A stretch of DNA of 64,000 nt from Citrus sinensis (lineage: Eukaryota > Streptophyta > Magnoliopsida > Sapindales > Rutaceae). This document shows positions 46,916 to 58,608 of the stretch, piece after piece. The notes under the pieces are model-generated. The model saw only the letters and a list, made by a program, of their open reading frames with translations, made no database searches and had not been told where the DNA came from. Each line of letters begins with the position of its first letter. Position 1 is the stretch's first letter. A program made the position numbers and the translations under genes. The stretch covers positions 2,542,001 through 2,606,000 of the forward strand of contig NC_068563.1 of NCBI RefSeq assembly GCF_022201045.2. Reading direction: 5' to 3'.

Positions 46916-46930
46916 ATCCTCTACGGATGT

Positions 46931-49165
46931 TATCTAGTTAAAAAAAAAAAAAGATATTTAAGATTCGGAGGATACTCTTATGTAGGTGGAGAGGGAATTA
47001 ATTTACTATCAACTTAGATAATAATGAATATTCTCTACTCATTTTGTTTTTAACTTGCTCGTGTTGGGAGTTCCATTACTTAATCATTGATAGAAATAAA
47101 AACATTGGTAGAAATAATACGAATGATTAATAGAAATTATATAAAACTACCTAAAAGTTAAATTTTAAAAGGCCTAAAATACCACTCAATCGGCCCCCCT
47201 CTTGGATGCTTAAAACTTGCACAGTTATCAAGTCACGCTGTTGATCAATCACAATGAAAGCGATGGTCCTTCTGGATCAAACGTAAGTTAATTCATTTCG
47301 TATTTCTCATGGATTTTTCCTTCCTTTGTTAGATATATAACAAGACTACAAGAGGCGACCAAATTTCCTTTTTTCGTCTTTTTGTTTTATTTATCTCGGC
47401 ATGTTTCTAGATCTTCGCGCTTTGGCCAAATGCTGCACGTAATGTGATAATTTTTTATTCGCGTATGTTTGCGGTTGAAATTGAATATGTTGCTGCTTCG
47501 AAAAGGACAACAACAACAACTACCACCGAAGTAGTTCCAATGTGTGGTAACGAGCCTTCCAAATTTATATATATAGGAATTGCGTAACAATTGAACAATA
47601 AACCTTTGAAAGTAAATATAGTCTCTTTAACGTATAGATTAATTATTTGACATGGATACAAATTAAAATTAGTTCGATCAACATGGCTTGACAATTCTCA
47701 AATAGTGAAAAAAAATTCTATAAAGGGAACGAAAGTATGATTGATCTTCTTTGCCATAATAATATGATCGATCACTTCTTTTAATTTAACACACGAGAGT
47801 GTCTTTGATTGACGACCTTCGAGCTTGTCTTTGTTGGGTTTGCTATCCAATTGATCGTCCTATGCGAGAGGTCTTTATCAACATGCAGTGAGATAATAAT
47901 ATTTAACTGTGAGCTTAATTGGACTACATTTTCCAAATCAGCCTACCCAAGAAAATTACAACGAACAGTGACAGAGTGATCATAATTTACGGCACAAAAG
48001 TTAGATTTTTTAGACTTGCTTTCATCAAATTCTCGCTTTCATTTTCAGCTTTTGAATTTTACCATTTATGGTGATATACGTGGCCTTATTCCTAACCTGA
48101 AAAGTTAGCCAATAAATTGAGACTTATCTCACAATAAATTAATAAAATACTCTCTCTTTTTTTTTTCTTGTTTTTCAGTGTTTACTTTCCTTGTTTATCA
48201 TGTATGATGGTGGTTATCTCAGTTGATCTCCGCCCATGATGTATGTCTTATTTTCCACCCAAATCACTTGTGGTGGTATTTGTTTTTATCTAGATCTAGA
48301 TTTTTTAGGATTTTATTTATTTTCATTTAGATATAGATATGATGTGGTTTTATACTTTTTATCTTTATTTGCATGTAGATATGTCTTTTTTGTGTTGATC
48401 TAAAGCTTTTGATGTTTAGAACCAAAACAAAAAATTCAAACTCTGGATTAGTTGCACCAGATCTATTATGATTTTAATTGGTAGAATATATGCTATCTCA
48501 AACTAATCTAACTCAAATTCGTCATCGCCAATTTAAATAACCAGAAATTTCTTTCTTTTTTGTTTAGAAACACACTAAAATTTCATTTCACTAAATTCAA
48601 CATACGAATACACAATACAGCACAACAAATAATATTGCAAAGAGGAGCTGGCCCATGACAGTCAATATAACGTGACAGTTTCATTATTGTAAAGATGGAT
48701 CAGGATTTTCTCCTGATCTAATTTTCATCTGAACAAATTCTATTAATATGATTAGTGGCTAATAAATAAAAAAGAAAAAGTAGTTAAATCTTAATCATCC
48801 ACTAATACTAAAACACATATGGCACAAAATCTGTAAAAGATGGGGAGTGCTCAGATCATGAGAGAATTATGATTATGTAAAGAGATTAGGACATTTATTA
48901 CTGCTTTGTTAAAATAATCTTAAAAAATCAAATTGGTTTTGGACGGGACATACATACTGCAAATCACCAATCACCAATTGCTTTTAATAGTGCTGCTGCT
49001 TAATCCCCACTAATTTATACTTAATTCATTTAAATTACATAAAATTCTATTATCTATATTAATTGATTATATTATTAACATATTTTAGAATTTCTCACTA
49101 CTATGACGCCTGACTGCCCCACTGCGGTATGATCCTGCGACGCAGTCTTGAGATGCTCAAAGATG
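46931..49165. other. AT-rich spacer
   Basis: No gene recognised on either strand. Includes a CAA run near 47507 and T-rich stretches. Confidence 0.5.
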
Positions 49166-49170
49166 AAATG

Positions 49171-49602
49171 TATGGGCGGACCCAATTAAGGCCCAGGAGG
49201 GGCTTCAGCCCCCCGGCCATTAAATTTTCTTTTAAATGTACCTCAAGCCTCTTATGAAAAAGTTAGATAAAAGAATTTTGACATATTTTTTATATATTAA
49301 AAGACTTGTAGTTCAATAGTAAGAGTGTTATTTAATGGTTTCAAAACCTTGGTTTAAATCCCATTAGCCACATTATTTTATTTTTTAAAATATTTTGTGG
49401 AAACTACTTCGAAAAATGATATTTTTATGCATTTAAGAAAATATTTATTACTATTATTATTTAGAATTTAAAAAATAATAATAACATATAAGTTTATAAG
49501 ACTTAAAATGTATTCAAGTGAACATTAAAAAAATCTAAATTAAATAATTTTTTTTTTAAGTTAAGCCCTCCTCACTTTAGTTTTTGGGTCCGCCACTGGT
49601 GA
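49171..49602. mobile_element. TIR element with GGCGGACCCA ends, ~430 bp
   Basis: The left end TGGGCGGACCCA and the right end TGGGTCCGCCA are inverted repeats, with further inverted similarity (GGAGGGGCTT against GAGGAGGGCTT). TGAAATG occurs on both sides and may be the target duplication. The interior holds a tRNA-like pair of boxes (TAGTTCAATAGTAAG and GGTTTAAATCCC), probably part of the element, not a tRNA gene. Confidence 0.65.
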
Positions 49603-49747
49603 AATGAACATGGTAGCAGAGATAAGCTGACCAAAGAAGTTTTGTCTTCAGATGCTCCATTATTGTTCGTGGGGAAATGATAACGAGACAGAATGATAAA
49701 AAAGGCCGACAGAAATAATGCGTACACAAATAAAAGCCCCCTCTTTA

Positions 49748-49921
49748 GGGTTAGACTATGGATGTGTTAGGAGTTTATATGGGGTAAAACACGAATTTTA
49801 ATCACACACACACGATAAATAATAAATAATAAATTATAATAAAATTTTTATTATTTATTATTTTACGTGTGTAATTAAAATTTGTGCTTCAACGTACATA
49901 AATTTTAACATAACCGAACCC
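49748..49921. mobile_element. Small Tourist-like foldback MITE, 174 bp
   Basis: Ends GGGTT and AACCC, flanked by TTA on both sides (49745-49747 and 49922-49924). Most of the interior is an inverted repeat (ACGAATTTTAATCACAC against GTGTAATTAAAATTTGTG). Confidence 0.6.
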
Positions 49922-49924
49922 TTA

Positions 49925-51030
49925 AGTTTATTATGTTAGCAATTAGGTCTGTAAAAGCTGGATCAAAAATCAAAATTAACGTTGTTTTCGTCGGAACCAA
50001 CAGTGCTCTTACTTATGTCTTGTTTGTTGGTAAGAGATGAATTGGTTGGTAACGAGTTGCTGTTTTCCAACACGAATAGAGAAATTGAAGTCATATAACT
50101 AAAGGCCCAGCGAACACGTTAAACACGTGGGGGTACTTTTTATTATTATTATTCTGCAATTTATGTTTAATTGCGTGGCTATGCCTATGTCAATATGCGG
50201 CAATTCCGGCTCTACATGATTGTCGCTATTTGTCTTATCGACTGAGTTGATGATTTGCATTAATATATATACGGGTTTTCTTAAGTTGTATTTATGGTAA
50301 TATATAATCAGATTTTTCAGTATAAAAGTAAGTTATAAAACGATATCATTAAGTGAGCTGCTGTAAATTACATTAAATTTTATTTAGGGAGGCTCATATA
50401 TAATATGAGATAATATAATTATTAATTTATTTTAATTAATTAATTACCACTTATTTATTTATTGGCACTGGATCAGTGCTTTTTTTGTTTTGATATTAGA
50501 GTTTAATTAAAACAACGTCATTAAGACATTTTATAGATTTTCTTTTTAATCATATTGACCCAAATTGTTGAAAAATTGAAACCGATTATTTGACATTAAA
50601 TGCGATGCGGTGATGATTTGATATAGAGTTGAACTATTGGGATCCTGCAAAATCCTCCTAAAATCCCTTTTCCAATTACACCCCAGTTAATACCAAAAAT
50701 ACTTTTTTTCTGAATAAACAATATTTTCATTTATAAATAAATGATGAAACCCCTCTTTTCTCTCACTTCACTGTTCAAGATCAAGACTTGGGTTTGAGTC
50801 ATCTTCTAAAATTTAAACCAAATTCATACTAATGATTGCTGCTAATTATAACCATCTCTAAAATATTATATGGGCAACAAAATTCAATGACGTATGAAAC
50901 CAATTCTCAGTTCTACGCTTCTAATGAAACTCTTGATTTTTTTTTTCCTCCTTATCTCGAGCATCAATATAAAATGACAGACAAAAAAAGGACTACTAAT
51001 TTATTAAGAAAATTTAATAAATTTAACACA
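49925..51030. other. AT-rich spacer
   Basis: No gene seen. The 65-codon frame at 50836-51033 is AT-driven and not credible. Confidence 0.5.
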
Positions 51031-51039
51031 TAAGTCCAA

Positions 51040-51930
51040 ATTGTTTAAAATTTTATATTGTTTAATTAGTAGTGAGTCTTAAAAAATAAATTTTATTTTA
51101 ATATTATATATTTTAATTAAAAAAATACTTTTTAATATCATTTATTTATTAAAAAATTATTTAATATTATTTATTCTCATTTCATTTAATATTATTTAGT
51201 TGCAAGCTTATTGTTGTATTTAATCTTTCAAAAAACTAAAAAGTTTTAAATAAAATAAAATAATCAGTAGTGAGCATTAAAAAATAAATATAATTGTTAA
51301 TATTAATTATTTTTTTATTTAATATTATTTATAGTATTTATTTCTGTTTTATTTAATGTTATTTAGTTATAGACTTATTATTATTTTATTTATTCTTTAA
51401 AAAACTAAATAATATTAAATAAAAAATAATCAGTTGTGAGTCTTAAAAAATATATTTTTTACTTAATATTATTTATTTTCTTCAAAAGGATAAATTTTTA
51501 ATATTATTTATTTTATTAAAAATAAATATTTTAAATATTATTTATTTGATTTTATTTAACGTTATATGGTCATAAGCTTATTATTATATTTATTCTTTCA
51601 TGAAACTAAATAATGTTAAATGAAATGAAATAATCAGTAATGAGACTCAAAAAATTAATATTATTTTAAATAATATTTATTTTATTTTATTTTATTTAGT
51701 CATAGCTTATTATTATATTTATTTTTCAAAATTAAATAATATTAAATAAAATAGAATAAGCAATTGTGAGTCCTAAAAAATAAATATTATTCTTTAATAT
51801 TATTTATTTTATTTAAAAGAATAATTTTTTAATTATTTTATTTTATTAAAAATATTATTTAATATTATCTAGTCATAGGGTTATTGTTATATTTATTCTT
51901 TTAGAAAGTTAAATAATATTAAATGAAATA
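51040..51930. repeat. Degenerate AT-rich tandem repeats, about five units
   Basis: A unit containing a GTGAGTCTTAAAAAATAAAT-like block, a run of ATTATTTATTTT, and TAGTCATAAGCTTATTATTA followed by a TATTTATTCTTT-like block recurs. The first block appears near 51068, 51265, 51430, 51635 and 51760, so spacing varies from ~125 to ~205 bp. Very AT-rich. Confidence 0.75.
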
Positions 51931-52194
51931 AAATTACATTTAAGCATATCACCAGCCAAAGCACATAAAATTATAAATAAAAAAGTAAATAATATTAAAT
52001 AAAATAAAGTAAAATTTTAAAAAGTCACCTACCAAAACACATAATGTTATAAATAAACTGTAAATAAAAAAGAAGATGAGGGGTTAAATGAAATTTGACA
52101 TCACAAAAGACAAAAATTGATGGTACTTGCAACTGTTGCAAGGTAGCTGGACCCTATTAAAATAATATTAAGTTGAATCCAATAGTGGCATTAA

Positions 52195-53020
52195 GTATAG
52201 GCGAGCAAGCCGATTACCTAAGGCCTTATATTTTTTAAAGGCCTCATTTTTTTTTGAGTATTTCTTAATAGTTCTTTAATTAATAAATATCTTTTTTTAA
52301 AAAAAAATTATGTATTGTAGAAAACCCTATTAGACATCTTTATAATTAACAGTTATACCATAACTTATAATTATTTTTTATTTATTTATAGAAAATCAAT
52401 ATTTGGTAACCTTAATGTTCAAAAGATATAATTAATAAAATTTTTTAGTCATTAATTCATTCATTATTAGTTTTTCTTAAAAAAAATTTACATTTTTTAC
52501 CTTTTAACTTTCCTAAAAATATTAAAATTTTTGACTTTTAATATTCCTTTTAATTCCTTGTAGTATAAAAAATCAATAGATAAATAGATTTCTTGCTCTC
52601 TTTTTTTTTTTACAAAGAGAATTATTACATTCATTGATTCATATTAAAAAGAAAAAATTAGTTTCTTAAAATATAAAATGCATATCTATTATTTGATAAT
52701 CAATTCATCATCTCAATTTTCTGCTATTCCAAATAGAAAAATATTCTATTTGAAAAAAATATTGTTTTTATTTATTTGTTTGTTTATTTTTGTAATAATT
52801 TTAATGGAAGTAAAAAAGATATCTTCTTGCTTATTTTTTTTAAGTTTGGTTTTTGAAAATTTTTAAAATCTTTTTTATTACTATTAAAATTCAAGAGTTA
52901 AAAGTCGAATAAATTTTTTAGTTTTTTATATTTCTTTGAGTATTGAAATTACAAAATAAAAAAAAAATCATACAAAAAAATTTTACCTAAGGTCCCATAT
53001 GCTCTAAAACCGGCCCTGAT
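52195..53020. mobile_element. Probable degraded DNA element
   Basis: The left edge has TAGGCGAGCAAGCCG and the right edge CTCTAAAACCGGCCCTG. Both resemble the GGGCCGG/ATAGGCGA ends of a common plant non-autonomous family. Boundaries and target duplication are not clear. The interior is AT-rich and non-coding. Confidence 0.35.
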
Positions 53021-53277
53021 TGAATCTATCTAAAGTGTTTTTTTCGGAGAAGAACTTATGTTTGTATTTTGACGATACTCTGTTGATCGGTGTTCTGCAA
53101 TGTGGGTGTCCCACAACCGGTTTGATTTTTTTTTTTGTTGTTGTTGGTATTATTAAATCATTAATGCATGCGTGTACGTCCTTGTCGTCGTTTTACATAA
53201 ATGAACTATCATATTTTGTGAATCAGAAAACTTGTACCGTAAACATAGCTCTCTGTGGCAGCATATAAATATGATTA

Positions 53278-53924
53278 GGGTAAAAGCTCGTTTAGTCCTT
53301 ATATTTTGAAGTTAGTGTCCGTTTAGTCCCTATATTTTTAAAAATACTTCAAATCATCCCTACCATTAAATTATTGACACTTTCGCCATTATCTTTTGTT
53401 CCTTTTAACTTATTTTTATAATATTGCCCTATTATAATAATTTTTTAGACATTATTAAAAAGAAAAAAATAACCCTATTATAATAATTTTTTTAGACATT
53501 ATTAAAAAGAAAAAAATAAATTACCAGTTTAACACCAAAAAATAAAATAAAATAAAATATATATATTAATTTTTGTGGAACACACTCTTGAGTTAAAATA
53601 TTAATTTTTCTAAAAAAATTGATAATGTAATTTTTTACGATATTAATTTTTTAGACATACGTGAGCTTCCACAAAAATTAATATATACCTTTTTTGTTTT
53701 TATTTTATTTTTGAGTTTAATTTGATAATTTAATTTTTTTATTAATATCCAAAAAAGAAATATTATTGTAAAAATGTAATATTGTAAAAATAAGTTAAAA
53801 ATAATAAAAAATAATGGCATAAGTGTCAATATTTAGTAGCAGGGAAGTTTTGAGGTGTTTTTAAAAATACAGGGACTAAATGGACACTAACATCATAATA
53901 TAGGGACTAAACAAGCTTTTACCC
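53278..53924. mobile_element. MULE-type MITE with ~85-bp TIRs, 647 bp
   Basis: Both ends start GGGTAAAAGCT(C/T)GTTTAG and match inversely for about 85 bases (TTAGTGTCC, TTTAGTCCC, TATTTTTAAAAA). A perfect 9-bp duplication ATATGATTA flanks the element (53269-53277 and 53925-53933). A 46-bp unit starting CCCTATTATAATAATTTTT is tandemly repeated inside at 53427-53519. No coding. Confidence 0.92.
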
Positions 53925-54212
53925 ATATGATTATTAATTAAAAATGAACTAGCAAACACTTTGTCCCTCGCCTCCCTTGGTAATGGGCAATAATGATATC
54001 GGAGTCCCTATAATTGTAGAAATTGAATTTAAATAATTAGAATAGCTTTTTACCTAAATATATAAAAGAGAAACCACTTGGACTGCACACAATATAAATA
54101 ATTTTGATTTATTATTATTTTTTAATAACATCCTCGTTAGCTCATCGAGTTCAGATCTAAAATAAATACATAAATAAATAAAAAGTCTCAATATATAATT
54201 GGGGAAAACTTG

Positions 54213-54330
54213 TGGTGCAACTATGGTACCGTGCTACAGTTGCATTCAGTCATTGGATATCAGTGAACTCCATTAATTCAAATGCATCCAATGGCTGAAT
54301 GCAATTATGATACGATACCACAGTTACACC
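54213..54330. mobile_element. Foldback MITE, 118 bp
   Basis: GGTGCAACTATGGTACCGTG at the left and the complement GGTGTAACTGTGGTATCGTA at the right form ~48-bp arms around a short loop. No certain target duplication. Confidence 0.7.
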
Positions 54331-54992
54331 GTAGCCTGATCCATGTTCCATCCAAAACCACTTCGATGTTTCAAAGATTATTTTAACAAAGCATTAATAG
54401 ATATCTTTGTCTTCTTGCAATAATGGAACTATTACATTCAATTGGCCGTCACGGGCCTCATGGCCATGGATCTTTGCAAGTTGCGCAGCTCTTTGCCTCT
54501 TCACCGCTGTCTGGTTGGGAAGCTCTTCTGGCAACCTGCGGTGTCTGGACGGTGGGCTGGTTCGTTGTCGTGCCATCCATTAATTTGCTATTAAGTAATA
54601 ATGTTATATGTGTAGTAAATAGTAAAAATTTTAATTAATTAAAAAACACACGAAAAAAAAACTATTATCTTATAGTAGGTTTTTTTTGTAATTATTATCA
54701 TTTTTTTAATGATGGGTGCTATTTTTTATATTATTTTTTGTGCACATTTGCATCAATATCATTAATTTACTTATTCCGTGAATCATTAGTTTTCAGATTG
54801 CGAGCTTCGTCAAAAGAAACTAATCAAACTATCAAATTCTGGTTGAAATATGGCTCGCAATTACAAATAATTATTGATTAATGCCAATGGAACTATGTAG
54901 CAATACTTGTTTATTTGGACCATCAACCTTTTTATTCTTGTAGTACTACTTTTATGACTTCATTTTACATCAAGCAATATTGAAAATAAATA

Positions 54993-56471
54993 TTAACCTA
55001 TCATTGATGAAGCCAAATTTTCTCCACAACGTGCCCCACGTTCACTATAATTTCCAAGAATCTCATCAGCAAACAACTGAATATTCTGGTCCGACGAACC
55101 GCCTCCGGCCACCGCCTGCCTTGCCGCATACTTCAATTCCACTGCATTTTTCTTGTAATACTCCGATTTCGGTCCATTAATAATTTCTTCAACACATTTC
55201 TCCAACTCCTCGTTGCCAACGAAGCCATCTTCACTGGGCCTAAGCCTTAGACCTATCTTGAAAACATCGGCAACGAGTTTAGCATTTGTTGGCTGATCGC
55301 TCCATTGAGGGTATGCAATCACTGGCACGCCGGCGACGATTGTTTCCAGCAACGAACTCCAACCACAATGAGTCACAAAACAGGCAAGAGCAGGATGAGC
55401 TAACACTTTAGTTTGAGGACACCATGATACCACAAGGCCTCGGTTTTTAGTTTCTTCAAGAAACCATAACGGCAAAGTACCCTCACCATCAGAAGAAGCA
55501 GATTCTGATTGCTTAACAATCCACAAAAATGGAAGCTTAATGTTCTTCAAAGCTGTGGCTATGACCTCCATTTGATTAGCTGATAACTGAGCAAGGCTAC
55601 CAAATGATATGTAAACAACTGAAGAATTTGATTGCTTGTTAAGCCATTCTAAGCAACGATCTTCAGGCTTCCACCTTTCAACTCCAACATCAAGCTTTTC
55701 ATCTTGGCCTAGCAATGAAGGTGGGACTAAAGGACCGACAGGTCGTATTGGACAAAGCTGAGACATAGACTCAGTGGCTTCTTTCTCTAACTCAAAGAAA
55801 GAATTTGCTAATACCCACTTGTATTGCTTATTCAGGTTTTGGAACAAGTCATTGAGAATTCTTGAGAAGCTACCAAATGGATTTGAAGGGAGAACAAATG
55901 AAGGCAAATCATGTGTGTGCAAAGTTTGTAACCATGGTAACTCAACACTTGAATTTGGATTCTCCGAGGTGGGAAATGGGTTTAATTTGTTATAGAAACG
56001 ATAGTAAATAGAAAAAAGTGAACATGGTTGAATCCAAAGCATGGCACACGGGATTCCAAGCTCAGCAGCAACATCAACAACCCATGGAACAAATGGATTG
56101 TTAATGATGCAAGAGAGCTTCTTGTGCTTATCATGGTAATGATTTTTGATAAGTTTTGAGAGGTTACCAGGTCCAGCTTTCTCTATAGTTTCCATGTAGT
56201 GATCTAAATCGGATTTGCGGTTGTAATCTAAATCGAACCCATCGGAGAAAAATAGACATGGGATATCATCAGAAACACAATCATTGATTTTGCTGCTGGT
56301 GAATGATTTGAGCAATTGGTGTTGGGCAATTTCAGGTGTGGCAACCGTTACACTGAGACCTTTAGAGACTAGGCGTTTGCCAAGTCTAAGCAAGGGATTA
56401 ATATGACTTTGGGTTGCGAGTGATACCATTAGCACATGATGACCATATTCTTTTTCCTCTTTCAAATCCAT
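54993..56471 (-). CDS. UDP-glycosyltransferase, UGT84-like
   Basis: Intronless GT1-family gene for 492 residues, related to the neighbouring limonoid UGT and to UGT84B-type enzymes that make glucose esters of carboxylic acids such as auxin. The acceptor is not predictable from sequence. H23 in SHINPLL is the catalytic-type His. The PSPG box is at 350-393 (from WCPQ to WSDQ), ending in the Gln typical of glucose donors. The usual HCGWNS is HCGWSS here (Ser372 for the conserved Asn that contacts the sugar-nucleotide phosphates). The frame is otherwise complete, with no signal peptide or membrane anchor, so it should be cytosolic. TTATAAAA on the minus strand at 56542-56549, about 70 bases upstream, is a plausible TATA box. 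It may be active with altered donor handling or partly degraded. Confidence 0.9.
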   Translation of the reverse strand: MDLKEEKEYGHHVLMVSLATQSHINPLLRLGKRLVSKGLSVTVATPEIAQHQLLKSFTSSKINDCVSDDIPCLFFSDGFDLDYNRKSDLDHYMETIEKAGPGNLSKLIKNHYHDKHKKLSCIINNPFVPWVVDVAAELGIPCAMLWIQPCSLFSIYYRFYNKLNPFPTSENPNSSVELPWLQTLHTHDLPSFVLPSNPFGSFSRILNDLFQNLNKQYKWVLANSFFELEKEATESMSQLCPIRPVGPLVPPSLLGQDEKLDVGVERWKPEDRCLEWLNKQSNSSVVYISFGSLAQLSANQMEVIATALKNIKLPFLWIVKQSESASSDGEGTLPLWFLEETKNRGLVVSWCPQTKVLAHPALACFVTHCGWSSLLETIVAGVPVIAYPQWSDQPTNAKLVADVFKIGLRLRPSEDGFVGNEELEKCVEEIINGPKSEYYKKNAVELKYAARQAVAGGGSSDQNIQLFADEILGNYSERGARCGENLASSMIG

Positions 56472-56541
56472 TTGACTGCTCCTGGAAAGAAGAAGAATAA
56501 AGATGAGGCTATGAGGAGCTTTGGAATCGAGAGGTAAATTT

Positions 56542-56549
56542 TTTATAAT
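56542..56549 (-). promoter_or_regulatory. TATA box of the second UGT
   Basis: TTATAAAA on the minus strand, about 70 bases before the ATG. Confidence 0.5.
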
Positions 56550-57432
56550 CTGAATTTATGTGTAATTCAGGCAAAAGTGCGTATGCAATGACGCTACTGA
56601 AATAATGAACTGTCTTTCCATAATCCTGCAAAAATGGCAATTGAAAAAACTCTTCAATGAAACAATCGCATTTTGAAGCAACTAAGTCTGGATGATATCG
56701 ACTTTCGGTCTATTTGCTGTTGTTTGTCTATTACCAATCTAGTAAACCAGGGCCCATAAATGTCTAGGGCTGAAATTGATGGGGAAATGAATTTTGTTAT
56801 TTAAATGTGGTGTGTTCCCACCAGGCCGCCCAATTAAAGTCAGTGATCCCACCTAATGATCCAAAAATTGAAATTTGGGAAGAAAAGAAAAAAAAGAGTC
56901 CTCCCTAGCCATCTCACTTATCAAATACTAATTGGCTAGTGCCACCATGTTAGAGCTATATCCCACCTAAAATTTTTCTCATCTCAAAGAGTTGAAGAAA
57001 GCGAGTGTTTGATGAAAACATGGAGACGTTCAACGAAATGACACGCAGTGTCGAATTGTGATTCGTCCACTGCATGAAAGTGAATAGACAAAAAATTCAT
57101 ACATTTCGTGTCTTAATTGATAGTTTTTGTTTTTAGGGACAAATGATAATTTTTTTGGGAGATACGTCCTCGAGACACAATTTTATTTTTTAGTATAAGC
57201 ACTGCCAAATTCAAAATTTTTAGATAAGATGCTTGTCTTACTATTAAGTGAGTTGCATGAAATCTTGGCCACAAAAGATATTTTTGATTTACATGTGGTT
57301 AAATATGGTGAGAAGTTGACATGGACAACTAACTATTTGAGCTGCTGAAAGATAAAAGTGGTCGAGTTTGAAATAAGTCATCTCTTACGTTATTAGAATA
57401 AGATAAAATAAAATAAAAAAAAATATTGATTT
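56550..57432. other. Spacer upstream of the second UGT
   Basis: No gene seen. The stretch GAGTTGCATGAAATCTTGGC (57250) recurs in similar form at about 60428, which may mark a shared old repeat. Confidence 0.45.
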
Positions 57433-57440
57433 CAATCTAA

Positions 57441-58203
57441 TAGGGATTGCAATGGGAGGGGAGGAGACTAATCTTCCCGTACCTATCACCGATATTTTGT
57501 GTATGTCTCCGTCCCCTCTTCATCCCCATCAGAATTACTTGAAAGAATTCTCATTCCCTCCTCAAATAATAACAGAGGATCTCCGAGGGTCCTCAATCCC
57601 TGAATAATTAATATATATTTTTTATTTATTTTGAGTTAATTATATTAAAATAAAAATTCAAATAAAACTAAAATTTGAATTATATCTTACATTAACATTG
57701 ATTCATTATAAAAGTCACATGCAAAATACAAATTATCAAAATAATTATCTTTGTCAATCTTCATAATCCTACAATAAAAAGAAAAATAATTTACTTTTAT
57801 ATCGACAATAAAATAAATGTAGACGCTTAATTAATATTTTTAATAAAACAAAATTTTGGAGCTAATAGAATCTACCCGGCTTTTTTAATGTCCTAAATAA
57901 AAATTTAAGACTTTAATTAGTTAATTAGGCCTAAAAGTTTAATAATATAAATATTTTGATATTTGTTTTTTTACCAATAGTTATAATTTTATAATATAAT
58001 TCAAATTTTATTATTTATTTACTAGTAATTTTAAAAATTAAAATTAAAAATTAAAATGGGGAAATGAGGAGGGCATGGGGATTCCACCTCATCCCCGTCC
58101 CTTTCCCGAATAAGAAATCAAGTATAAAATTATTTCCGTACCCTTCCCAAATGAGGAAAATCCCCGAGGGTATTTATCCCCGTAGGAATTTTTGTCATCC
58201 CTA
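57441..58203. mobile_element. hAT-type MITE, 763 bp
   Basis: Ends TAGGGATTGCAATGGG and TAGGGATGACAAAAATTCC (complement of the right end), flanked by CAATCTAA and CAATGTAA, an 8-bp duplication with one mismatch. GC-rich subterminal blocks (CCCCGTCCC, CCCCGAGG) surround an AT-rich core, a typical arrangement for this family. No transposase. Confidence 0.85.
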
Positions 58204-58420
58204 CAATGTAATGTATGGTAGAGAATTTCTTATTTTAATAAAATATATGATCTCTCACTTTATTAGAATGAGGACGTCATTAAAATATAAAAAAATATAA
58301 AAATTTTAATATACTAAAAACTATATTTTTTTATCTGTTAGTATTTCAAAGTCTATGTTTTCTTTTTTCACTAGAGAATGATGATATGTGTGTGTGTGTG
58401 TGTGTAGAGTCATTCTCTAG

Positions 58421-58608
58421 TACAGTCGCCCTCACTTTTTTCATGTGGATACACTATTAAACAATACAATTTAATAGAGTTAGCATAGATACACTATTAA
58501 ACAACACTATTTTAGTGTGCATTGAAAAATAACTTCATTAAACCACACGGTTTAATAATGTGTCCACATTAAAATAATGAGGACGCCCGCACATGAGAAT
58601 AGTTATAA
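58421..58608. mobile_element. Foldback MITE, ~190 bp
   Basis: The left arm, with GTACAGTCGCCCTCAC and CATGTGGATACACTATTAAA, is complementary with mismatches to the right arm, with TTTAATAATGTGTCCACAT and ATGAGGACGCCCGCACATG. A TG microsatellite lies just outside at 58388-58406. Confidence 0.6.

Noticed and set aside
47387..47694. Minus-strand frames with a poly-Val stretch
   Set aside because: Produced by a CAA microsatellite.
49311..49380. tRNA-like boxes near 49.3 kb
   Set aside because: No acceptor or anticodon stem can be formed. They are part of a TIR element.
54394..54638. Overlapping 60-71-codon frames on both strands in a GC-richer patch
   Set aside because: Neither peptide has a recognisable domain. 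The patch may be a transposon fragment.
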